Shown piece after piece: positions 26,160-33,603 of a stretch of 64,000 bases of DNA. Both the position numbers and the translations under genes were made by a program. Positions within the stretch are counted from its first letter, which is position 1. The number at the start of each line of letters is the position of its first letter. The notes beneath the pieces are model-generated. The model saw only the letters and a program-made list of their open reading frames with translations, ran no database searches and had not been told where the DNA came from. Source of the stretch: Kibdelosporangium persicum (GTDB taxonomy: Bacteria > Actinomycetota > Actinomycetes > Mycobacteriales > Pseudonocardiaceae); contig NZ_JAAATY010000017.1 in assembly GCF_013280595.1 (NCBI RefSeq), positions 1 through 64,000 of the forward strand. Reading direction: 5' to 3'.

Positions 26160-27164
26160 TCAGGCCATCGGAGCCGCCGCTTCTGCTTCCAGGTAGCGGT
26201 CCGCGTGCCGGGACTCGGCGATCAGCCGGAGGGTCCGGCTGCGTGCGGTCCCGGTGTGTTCGATGGGCACGAGCATGATCTCGTCAACGTCCATAGTGGT
26301 CGCCAGGTTGTGGATCTCGTTCAGCACGGTCGTGGGCGCGCCGCGGACGACCTGTCCTTCGTCGAGGACCTGGTCGACCAGGTACCGCAGGCGCGACTCG
26401 ATGAGGTCGTCGCCTTCACGCCGCCGGACATCCCATTGCGCGACCGCGATGGCGGCCCGCTCGGCTTCCTCGTCTGTCTCCGCGCACACGACGTTGACAG
26501 ACGCGATCACGTAAGGCCGCTCACCGGTGAACGTCGCCCGATAGCGGTCCACCGCCGCCGGACGAGCCTTGCTTCGCCCAAGGTGGTGGCCGTAGACGAA
26601 CGGTAGTCCGCGTTCGGCGGCGAGACGAGCGCTGTTCTCCCCGGCTCCGAGGACGAAAACACCGGGCGGTGTCGAGATTCTGGGTGACATCCGCAGCGAC
26701 TCGAACCGGTGGCCGGCGGGCCACGAGTCGTGCAGGAAACCGAGTAGCTCATCGACCAGATCGGAGAACTCCGCCATCGCCCGCGGATGGCGATACAGCG
26801 CGTCATGGAGCACGTTGCTCGTCGTGTTGCCGCCGGAGGACCGGCCGACACCGAGATCAACCCGGCCATCGTGCAGCCCCTGCAGGACGGCGAACTGTTC
26901 GGCGACGACCAGCGGTGCGTGGTTGGGCAGCATGACCCCGCCGGAGCCGACCCGCAAAGTCTTTGTGCAGGCGGCGATATAGGCCAGCAGGACGGCGGGG
27001 GAGCTGCCTGCGGTCGCGGCCGCCGCATGGTGCTCGGCCACCCAGAACCGGTGGTACCCATGCCGTTCCGCGGTCCGGGCGACCTGTACGACGTCCCGAA
27101 GCGCTTGTTCGGGCGAGCTGTCCTGGCCGATCACCGCGAGGTCGAGCACCGACAGGTCAAGCAT
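26160..27164 (-). CDS. LLM-class oxidoreductase in lanthipeptide operon
   Basis: A 334-residue luciferase-like oxidoreductase of the MsnO8-like group. Family blocks are LSVLDLAVIGQDSSPEQALR, HRFWVAEHH, VGSGGVMLPNHAPLVVAEQF and HDGRVDLGVGRSSGG. It starts at ATG 27164 with a GGAG site, 9 bases after the MFS stop, so it is the fourth gene of the precursor-lanKC-MFS operon. F420H2-dependent reductases (LanJC) are known to reduce dehydroalanine to D-Ala in lanthipeptides such as lexapeptide; an analogous role here is an inference. A monooxygenase role is the alternative. Confidence 0.9.
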   Translation of the reverse strand: MLDLSVLDLAVIGQDSSPEQALRDVVQVARTAERHGYHRFWVAEHHAAAATAGSSPAVLLAYIAACTKTLRVGSGGVMLPNHAPLVVAEQFAVLQGLHDGRVDLGVGRSSGGNTTSNVLHDALYRHPRAMAEFSDLVDELLGFLHDSWPAGHRFESLRMSPRISTPPGVFVLGAGENSARLAAERGLPFVYGHHLGRSKARPAAVDRYRATFTGERPYVIASVNVVCAETDEEAERAAIAVAQWDVRRREGDDLIESRLRYLVDQVLDEGQVVRGAPTTVLNEIHNLATTMDVDEIMLVPIEHTGTARSRTLRLIAESRHADRYLEAEAAAPMA

Positions 27165-27173
27165 GGTCGTCTC

Positions 27174-28391
27174 CTAGTGTGCGGAGTGCTGTGGAGCGGG
27201 CAGCAGGACGGCGAGTGCGGCCAGTGCGCTGAGCGTGATGGCGAACAACCCGGCCGTCATGCCGAAACTGGCCTCGGTGAGCAGGATTCCCGCGGCCAAT
27301 GGTCCCAGGGGCTGCAGGACTTGGGCGGTGAAGCTGCTGGCGGCGGTGACCCGGCCGTAGATCTCTTCCGGGACCGCCTTGGCCAGGATGGTGGCCAGCA
27401 CAGCCCCGGTCACCGGGGCGAACAGGCACAACGTGGAGAACGCCGCGACGAACGGGATGGTCCCGCCGCCGGACCAGGCGACCACGAGCAGCGCAGCGGC
27501 GATCACCGGGCCGGCCGCGAGCACTGTCCGGAGCGACAGCCGTTTGGCGGCAGTGGGCGCGATGAGCGAGCCGGCCAGACCGGCCACCGCGGCCGTGCTC
27601 AGCGCCACGCCCACCGCGGCCGCGCCGCCGGGCTGGCCGGCCGTGCCGAGGATCAACGCGAAGGTCAGTGCGGAGAAAGTCACGTTCAGCAGCGCGAAGA
27701 ACAGCGACGACCACCGCAGGAACCGGTCTCTGACAAGGTATCGCCAACCGGCGGCGACCTGGCGCAGGAAGCGCTCACGAACGGCCGGCTGCCCACTGGA
27801 CGGGGATCGGGCCAGCAAAGCCACACATGACGCGGAGATCGCGAAGGTGACAGCATCGACCGCGAACGGTGCCCACGCCGCCACGGACAACAGCAACCCG
27901 GCCGCAGCCGGTGCCACGATCGTGGCCGCGTAAGTGCGAGCCTGGTTGAGCGACACCGCCTGGCTGAGCTGATCCACCGGGACGACCCGGCGCACCACCT
28001 TGCTCTGGCTGGGCCGGAACACCTCCAGCGCGACACCCGACACGATCACCAGCGCGAACGCCGACCACAGCGGCAACGGCCCGACGAACGCGAGCACCGC
28101 GACGATCGCCACGGCGACCAGACGCGCCAGGTCACAGACCAACATCAGCGTGCGCTGGTCGTATCGGTCGGCCAGATACCCGCTGGGGACCCGGATGACC
28201 AGACCCACCACGAGGACCACGGTCCCGAGCAGACCCGCGGTCGCCGGGGCGTACCCGGCCGCGAGCAGCGTCAGCGGCACCGCCAACGCTGTCATCTCCG
28301 ACCCGAAGTCCGACAGTGCCTGGCCGACCCAGAGCAACCGGAACTCCCGGTTGCGCCGCAGCGGAGTGACCGTCTCCTGCGTCGCGGTCAT
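27174..28391 (-). CDS. MFS transporter, likely lanthipeptide exporter
   Basis: A 405-residue major-facilitator protein with about 12 membrane helices, of the MFS_3/enterobactin-exporter-like type (LLWVGQALSDFGSEMTALAV at the first helix, SGYLADRYDQRTLML as loop 2-3 motif A). The true start is ATG 28391, overlapping the lanKC stop by four bases (ATGA), a sign of translational coupling. Longer frames upstream lie inside lanKC. Transport of the modified peptide or self-resistance is the natural inference, although lanthipeptides more often use ABC exporters. Confidence 0.9.
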   Translation of the reverse strand: MTATQETVTPLRRNREFRLLWVGQALSDFGSEMTALAVPLTLLAAGYAPATAGLLGTVVLVVGLVIRVPSGYLADRYDQRTLMLVCDLARLVAVAIVAVLAFVGPLPLWSAFALVIVSGVALEVFRPSQSKVVRRVVPVDQLSQAVSLNQARTYAATIVAPAAAGLLLSVAAWAPFAVDAVTFAISASCVALLARSPSSGQPAVRERFLRQVAAGWRYLVRDRFLRWSSLFFALLNVTFSALTFALILGTAGQPGGAAAVGVALSTAAVAGLAGSLIAPTAAKRLSLRTVLAAGPVIAAALLVVAWSGGGTIPFVAAFSTLCLFAPVTGAVLATILAKAVPEEIYGRVTAASSFTAQVLQPLGPLAAGILLTEASFGMTAGLFAITLSALAALAVLLPAPQHSAH

Positions 28392-31105
28392 CGCCGGTCC
28401 ACGAGCAGGTCGTCGAGCACGAAGTTCAGGTTCGTCCGGGCACCCGGCGCGGTCCGCCGGAACCGGTCGAGGAACAACGCGACACCAGCCGAGCCGGTGG
28501 CGAGGTCGGCACTCTCCCGCAGGGTCTGCTCGCCAGGGAACACCACGCCTTCGGGGCGTTCGACAGCGTTGCACAGGACCGCGGCGGCGACCCGTTCCGC
28601 GTCCCCGAGCAGCTCCGGGTCGCCGAGGAACTCGTAGGCGTCCAGCAGGGTGTTGCCGATTCCGCTCGCGCCGTGGAAAAGCTGGGGGAAGGCCACGTAC
28701 TTGCGTCGTACATCGGGCAGCAGCTTGTCGATCCACGACCGGTACTCGCCGGTCACCTCGTGGTATCGCAGGGTGGTGGTCAGGATGCCCGCGGTGCCCT
28801 CGTCCCAGTAGTGCCGCAGCATGGTGGTCGGACTGTCCTCTGTGGCCGCGACCGCCGGGAACGTGAGCACGCCGCTGGAGAGGTACTCGCCCTGGGACAA
28901 GTCGTAGTCCAGCGCGGCTCGGCCGAGGTCCAAAGTGGCCGGATCGTTCGTCGCGGCGTGCAGGGCGAGCAGGAACATCGCCACGCCGGACGCGCCGTAC
29001 CCGTAACCGATGGGCACCTCGTCGTCCGGGCTGGGCCAGTGCGCGTGGCCGCCGTCCCAGACCGCGCGGTCACCGAGACTGGTACCGATGGCGCGGGCGC
29101 GGTCGAGGAACTCTGGCAGTCCGGTGTCACGCCACAACCGCAGGCATGCCATGCCATGACCGGCCGCGCCGATGAGCACACCGGGTTCGGTGAGCAGCAA
29201 CGGGTGGTCGCTGCTGCCGCGCAGGGTCGTTGTCGCGAGCTCCGGGTAGCCCATCGCCGACTGGGCCCACGCGACTCCGGCGGTGCCGTAGTACAGGCCC
29301 GGCGGCATGGCCGCCACGGCCGTCGACCGCTGTAGCGTCCAGCCGAGGAAGGTGTCCGGAATCTGTCCTTTGAGGACATGCAACGCGTAGAGGCTCCCGT
29401 AGGCGCCGTGTGCCAGCGACAATGGGTTCGTCTCGAACACCAGCAGGTCTGCGGGGAACAGCCGGTCCTCGCGGTGCGGATCGGCCGAGTTGACCAGGTA
29501 GTCGGCGACACTGTCCATAGTCGCCTCGATCCGCTTGTGCAGGCGGGCACTCGCGACCGGCTCAGGGGTCACCGGCCTGGCCAGCGGTGGTGATCGTCGC
29601 CAGGCGGTGGTGAAGGGAAGGTCCTCGATCCGCTTGCGCACCACCGCCGCGTCCGGCAACGGCGCGTCCTCGGCGTAGAGGTCTCCGATCAGGGACACCA
29701 GTTCGGCCGGCAGGTCCAGATCCGCGGCCGCCTCGGCGAACAACTGTCGCGGGATGTCCTGCTCCACGACATCGGCCTGGTGACACATCAGAACGCAGCA
29801 CAGGATCACGCCACCGAGCGCGTAGTAGTCGGTCCGCCGGTCACCGCATCGTGCGGCTAGTGCCCGTCGGGTCACCATGCCCGGTGTGCTCAACCCGGCG
29901 CCCTGATCGACGCCCTCGTGGAACGCGGATTCCAGGTCGATGATCCGCACGTGGTCGTCCGGAGTCACGATGATGTTCGTCGGCGACAGGTCGCCCAGGA
30001 CGATCCCGCGCTCGTGGCACACGGCGACCGCCTCGGCCACCTGCGCCCACAGCCCGCGGAACCGCGAGTAGTAGTCCGTGAGCCGGGAGGGCGTGGGATC
30101 CAGGCTGTAGATCGGGTTCTCGGTGATGCTCAGCCGGCCGATCGGGGTGCCCGGGACGTACTCCTCCACGAGGTAGGCGTGTTCCCACTGGGTGAAGAAG
30201 TCGATCGGACGGACGAACAGGCCGGTGTCGGACAGGTCGGTCAGAATGTCGTACTCGTGGCGCAACAACCGCACGGCGTCGATCCCGGCCGGGCCGACCT
30301 CGACCCCCGGACGAGCCTCACGCAGGACGATGTCGGCGCCGGTCTCGGTGTCGATGCCGCGGTACACGCCGCCCCGGTTGCTCAGCAGCAGAGCACTGTC
30401 CACTACGTACCGGCCACCGGCGAGTGCGGTGGAACCAGGGGTGTCGTCCGCCGTCACGGGAGTCTCGCTTCCGAACGGGTCACGCGCCCAGTCCGGTACT
30501 GACCAATAGGGATTGCGGATGTCCGGAACCTTGGAGCCGTCCGGCGCGTCGATCATCAGTTCCCGGATGCCCGAGGACCGTAGCCGGAAGTAGCTCGTGA
30601 AGCCGCCGTACCGGTAGTACACGACCCGCGACCCGGGAAACCGGCGGTCGGACAACAGATACGGTCCGTCGAAATCCTTGAGCTCCTGCGTCAATGCTTC
30701 TCCGACCGCGTGGAACTCGGCCTCGTCGGCCGGATACACGGTGATGAACTTGCCGCTGGAGCCGCGCGGGTACGACTTCCCGTTCACCTCGCGGACCGCC
30801 AACGGATCCATGAGGAACTTGAAGCGGACGCCTGCGTCACGCAGCACCGGCAGTGCCGCGCGCAGCACTTCGGCGGAGTTGCGCGAAGTGGCCGATACGT
30901 GCAGTTTCCAGCCCTGCCCGACGAGTGGCACCTCCGGCGGCTCGGCGATGAGCCAGTAACCGCGTCGCCGCAGCTGCCAGTCACCGGGCATCGCGGCGCG
31001 GTACTCGCCGACATGCTCGCTGCCCGGCGTTCGCCGCGTGAAGTCCTCGAACCACCGTGGATGGTGCATCATGTAGGACACCACGGTCTCCCAGTCGACC
31101 TGCAT
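28388..31105 (-). CDS. lanKC: Class III lanthipeptide synthetase (LanKC)
   Basis: A 905-residue three-domain RiPP synthetase. Residues about 1-210 are the phosphoSer/Thr lyase-like domain (SYPRGSSGKFITVYPA). The kinase domain at about 240-490 has CHERGIVLGDLSPTNIIV, with GDLSPTN as catalytic loop, and IIDLESA in place of DFG. The rest is a LanC-like cyclase (HGAYGSLYALHVL, GYGYGASGVAMFLLALH, LFHGASGIGNTLLDAYEF). The zinc ligands of true LanC are missing (WDEGTAG for WCxGxxG; FHG for CHG), which places it in class III, not class IV. The ATG at 31105 has a GGAG site; the upstream GTG at 31144 lies against a hairpin and has none. It should dehydrate Ser and form (methyl)lanthionine or labionin rings on the peptide encoded upstream. 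Confidence 0.94.
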   Translation of the reverse strand: MQVDWETVVSYMMHHPRWFEDFTRRTPGSEHVGEYRAAMPGDWQLRRRGYWLIAEPPEVPLVGQGWKLHVSATSRNSAEVLRAALPVLRDAGVRFKFLMDPLAVREVNGKSYPRGSSGKFITVYPADEAEFHAVGEALTQELKDFDGPYLLSDRRFPGSRVVYYRYGGFTSYFRLRSSGIRELMIDAPDGSKVPDIRNPYWSVPDWARDPFGSETPVTADDTPGSTALAGGRYVVDSALLLSNRGGVYRGIDTETGADIVLREARPGVEVGPAGIDAVRLLRHEYDILTDLSDTGLFVRPIDFFTQWEHAYLVEEYVPGTPIGRLSITENPIYSLDPTPSRLTDYYSRFRGLWAQVAEAVAVCHERGIVLGDLSPTNIIVTPDDHVRIIDLESAFHEGVDQGAGLSTPGMVTRRALAARCGDRRTDYYALGGVILCCVLMCHQADVVEQDIPRQLFAEAAADLDLPAELVSLIGDLYAEDAPLPDAAVVRKRIEDLPFTTAWRRSPPLARPVTPEPVASARLHKRIEATMDSVADYLVNSADPHREDRLFPADLLVFETNPLSLAHGAYGSLYALHVLKGQIPDTFLGWTLQRSTAVAAMPPGLYYGTAGVAWAQSAMGYPELATTTLRGSSDHPLLLTEPGVLIGAAGHGMACLRLWRDTGLPEFLDRARAIGTSLGDRAVWDGGHAHWPSPDDEVPIGYGYGASGVAMFLLALHAATNDPATLDLGRAALDYDLSQGEYLSSGVLTFPAVAATEDSPTTMLRHYWDEGTAGILTTTLRYHEVTGEYRSWIDKLLPDVRRKYVAFPQLFHGASGIGNTLLDAYEFLGDPELLGDAERVAAAVLCNAVERPEGVVFPGEQTLRESADLATGSAGVALFLDRFRRTAPGARTNLNFVLDDLLVDRR

Positions 31106-31146
31106 TCCGCTCACTCCATCCACTTCGGGTTCGGCCAGGGGCACCC

Positions 31147-31179
31147 GTGGGCTTGAAGGCGCACTGCCTTCAAGCCCAC
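31147..31179 (-). terminator. Perfect 14-bp hairpin between precursor gene and lanKC
   Basis: The arms GTGGGCTTGAAGGC and GCCTTCAAGCCCAC are fully complementary with a five-base loop (GCACT). It begins 14 bases after the precursor stop and ends 41 bases before the lanKC start. Such hairpins after RiPP precursor genes usually act as leaky terminators or RNA stabilisers, making the precursor transcript more abundant than the synthetase transcript. Confidence 0.75.
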
Positions 31180-31192
31180 AGACGTCGGGAAC

Positions 31193-31357
31193 TCAGCAGC
31201 TGGCCCCGTAGCAGGAGCTGCAGCTCATCCCCGGGCTGCTGTACTGCGGCCCCTTCTCGGTCTTGAGCTTCTGCAGACCGAGAACGTCCGCGCTGTGCGC
31301 CTCGACCTCGTCGCTGTCGATCTCCTCGGGCTCCGGCTGGGTCGTGTCGTCGGACAT
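31193..31357 (-). CDS. lanA: Lanthipeptide precursor peptide (54 aa)
   Basis: A 54-residue peptide with a GGGAGG site before ATG 31357. The leader is acidic (MSDDTTQPEPEEIDSDEVEA), with the helical segment SADVLGLQKLKTEK resembling the LLxLQ motif by which class III synthetases bind leaders. The putative core is about GPQYSSPGMSCSSCYGASC, with five to six Ser and three Cys (46, 49, 54). Ser45-x2-Ser48-x5-Cys54 fits the labionin pattern S-x2-S-x(2-5)-C. The tyrosines and CxxC spacing could also suit radical-SAM thioether chemistry. The leader/core boundary is not certain. It heads the lanKC-MFS-LLM operon and is divergent from the radical SAM gene. Confidence 0.85.
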   Translation of the reverse strand: MSDDTTQPEPEEIDSDEVEAHSADVLGLQKLKTEKGPQYSSPGMSCSSCYGASC

Positions 31358-31603
31358 GCGTGTTCCTCCCTGTTGTGAGGTGTGGCAGGTGACGCCGTGC
31401 ACCACGCTAGGGACGCGATTCGGAAGCCTGGTATGCGCGTGGTGAAGGTGTTGCCGCACAGGGGAAACAGTCATGCCGCGCAGCTCGTTTTTCTGTCTAT
31501 TGTGGTGTGTCCACCGGCGCTGGCCAGTGCGCATACCGGACGCAAACCGCACGACAGGGGGGCCACCGAGAATAAGAGACCGGCGGCAAGGAGGTGTCAG
31601 CGG

Positions 31604-32647
31604 ATGCGACTGGCCGAGATGATGGCGCTTCGCCAGGAGATCTGCGCTGGTCTCCTGGTGACGTTGACCGAACGGTGCCCACTGCACTGTGCGCACTGCT
31701 CGGCGTCCGCTGCTCTGAACGGCAGGCACCTTGATGGTGTGGCCCTGCTGCGGTTCGTGCGGACGTTCACCGCACAGTGCCGTCCGGACGTGGTGATGCT
31801 GACCGGTGGTGAACCGTTGCTCCGTCCGCGGTTGGTCGTTGAGACCGCGCGGGCGGCCAAGGCCGCGGGCACCCGGACCGCGGTGCTGTCAGGTGCGTTC
31901 TTCGCCGGAGACGGCCGGATTCCGGCGTCCATCCGGCCGGCGATCCAGGCGGTGGATCACGTCTCCCTGAGTCTCGACGTGTTCCATGAGCGTGAAGTCG
32001 CCCGCCAGGACGTCTTCGCTGTGCTGAGAACCCTTCTGCGCCACGGCATCACGACCAGTCTGCACATCACGGGCACAAGCTCGGATGATCCCTACCTCAG
32101 CGAGGTGACCGCCGAGGTCACCCGCATCTTCGGCACGGACGTGCCCATGCTGGTGAGTGAGTTCAAGCCGATCGGCCGCGCGGCCGCCTGGGCGAGAGCG
32201 ACTCCACAAGCGGACAGCAGTGCCGCACCGTGCGCGATGGCCGCTTGGCCGGTGGTCACCGTCGACGCGGCCGTGGTCGTCTGCTGCAATCAGGACGTGG
32301 TGGACGGCCGGACCAGGCCGGACCACCTGCGCCTGGGCGTGCTGGCTACCTCGACCTGGCCCGAGGTTCACGAACGGGCACATTCGTCGCCGGTGCTGCG
32401 CATGATCCGCACTGTCGGACCGCTGCACATCGCCCGCTGCGGCGGCACCGACCTGGCGGACTATTGTGGTTCGTGCCAACGACTCGCGCCCGCCGCACTG
32501 GACTGGGCCACACAGGCGGGCACCGGGCCCGCGGGCGAACTGCTCCAGGCTGTTGCGGTCCGCAATGGACAGATGGGTGGGCCACGCGCGTTGCTGCGCA
32601 GGCACGGCGTCGCTCGCTACGCGCATCTTGTCGGTGATGACGGATGA
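31604..32647 (+). CDS. Radical SAM protein with C-terminal auxiliary Cys cluster
   Basis: A 347-residue radical SAM enzyme. ATG 31604 has AAGGAGG upstream. TERCPLHCAHC gives the CxxxCxxC 4Fe-4S motif at Cys25, 29 and 32; MLTGGEPLL is the SAM-binding GGE loop. Later cysteines in VVVCCNQD and ARCGGTDLADYCGSCQ form a twitch/SPASM-like region, which in peptide-modifying enzymes holds auxiliary clusters. It is the first gene of an operon divergent from the lanthipeptide precursor gene (246 bases between starts). A role in modifying that precursor, or the 67-residue peptide encoded downstream, is inferred. Confidence 0.9.
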   Translation: MRLAEMMALRQEICAGLLVTLTERCPLHCAHCSASAALNGRHLDGVALLRFVRTFTAQCRPDVVMLTGGEPLLRPRLVVETARAAKAAGTRTAVLSGAFFAGDGRIPASIRPAIQAVDHVSLSLDVFHEREVARQDVFAVLRTLLRHGITTSLHITGTSSDDPYLSEVTAEVTRIFGTDVPMLVSEFKPIGRAAAWARATPQADSSAAPCAMAAWPVVTVDAAVVVCCNQDVVDGRTRPDHLRLGVLATSTWPEVHERAHSSPVLRMIRTVGPLHIARCGGTDLADYCGSCQRLAPAALDWATQAGTGPAGELLQAVAVRNGQMGGPRALLRRHGVARYAHLVGDDG

Positions 32648-32720
32648 GCGAGCTTGCGAGCGAATCATCCAATGCAGAGCCCCGCTCATGCGACGTGGGT
32701 GGCCACAACGAGGAGAAGGC

Positions 32721-33389
32721 ATGAGCGCCGAGTTGCAGACCGTGCTGGACCTCATCAGCCCGGCCGTGCGGCGGAGCGCCGCCGCAGTGTGGCAGCCCAG
32801 CGGACTGCGTGAGCGCTATGCCCGGTACCTCGTCGAGATGCACGCGGTGTTGCGGGCCTCGGTACCTCTCATGGAGCTGGCGGCGCTGCGTTGCGCCCAG
32901 CCTGACCCGGTGTGTTCCCGGCTGCGCACCTATTTCCCAGTGCACATCGAGCAGGAGCTCGGCCACGACGAATGGCTGCTCGGCGATATGGCGGCCGTGG
33001 GACTCAGGCCGGAGGTCGAGCAGGCTCGCCCGCCGTCGGTGCAGGTCGCCCGTCTCGTCGGCCCGCAGTACTACTGGATCAACCACCACCATCCGGTGGC
33101 GCTGCTGGGCTACATCGCCGTGCTGGAGGGCAATTCGCCGTCGCCGGAGCTGACCGGGCTGCTCGCCGACCGGACCGGCCTGCCGCTGCGGGCCTTCCAC
33201 ACGCTGAGTCATCACGCCGAGGCCGATCCCGGGCACAGCGGTGAGGTGTTCGCCCTGCTCGCCGAGTTGGACCTCACCGCGGAGCAACGTCTTGTGGTTC
33301 GGACGAGCGCACTGCACACGGCGGCGGCGCTCATCGACCTGTTCGACATCCTGGCCGCACCGCCCCAGAACCGGGAGGACCCGCTGTGA
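32721..33389 (+). CDS. Heme-oxygenase-like di-iron (HDO/TenA-type) protein
   Basis: A 222-residue all-helical protein beginning ATG 32721 with AGGAGAAGG upstream. The block HIEQELGHDEWLLGDM (residues 75-90) and the later HTLSHHAEADPGHSGE supply Glu/His/Asp ligands in the order seen in heme-oxygenase-like di-iron oxidases and oxygenases (iron-containing redox enzyme family). Such enzymes cleave C-C bonds or N-oxygenate substrates. The gene overlaps the next by four bases (GTGA). In this operon it may oxidise the RiPP or an aromatic residue; this is inference. Confidence 0.8.
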   Translation: MSAELQTVLDLISPAVRRSAAAVWQPSGLRERYARYLVEMHAVLRASVPLMELAALRCAQPDPVCSRLRTYFPVHIEQELGHDEWLLGDMAAVGLRPEVEQARPPSVQVARLVGPQYYWINHHHPVALLGYIAVLEGNSPSPELTGLLADRTGLPLRAFHTLSHHAEADPGHSGEVFALLAELDLTAEQRLVVRTSALHTAAALIDLFDILAAPPQNREDPL

Positions 33390-33589
33390 CGACCGAGCCC
33401 GACGCGACCCTGCGCGCACTGGCCGACGCAGGCTTTCCGATCGACACGTTCACCGAGGAGCAGCGTGCTGTGTTCGCCGGGCTCTCCGCGGCGGAACTGG
33501 AGCTGATCCTCGACATCAAACGTCGGCTGGACGCCGTGGAACCCGAGGTCCAGGCGCACGCCGTCGTCGCGGGTGCTGCGCTGTTCTGA
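33386..33589 (+). CDS. 67-residue leader-like peptide (aroma-sacti-cluster type)
   Basis: A GTG-initiated 67-residue protein overlapping the HDO stop by four bases. It is mostly helical: ALADAGFPIDTFTEEQRAVF and GLSAAELELILDIKRRLDAV are followed by EPEVQAHAVVAGAALF. From memory this resembles small proteins named aroma-sacti cluster domain proteins, found beside radical SAM genes in actinomycetes. It could be a second RiPP precursor whose C-terminal AHAVVAGAALF tail is the core, or a leader-binding partner. No Cys is present, so it cannot form thioethers. Confidence 0.8.
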   Translation: MTTEPDATLRALADAGFPIDTFTEEQRAVFAGLSAAELELILDIKRRLDAVEPEVQAHAVVAGAALF

Positions 33590-33603
33590 GTGGGGGACAC
33601 GCC

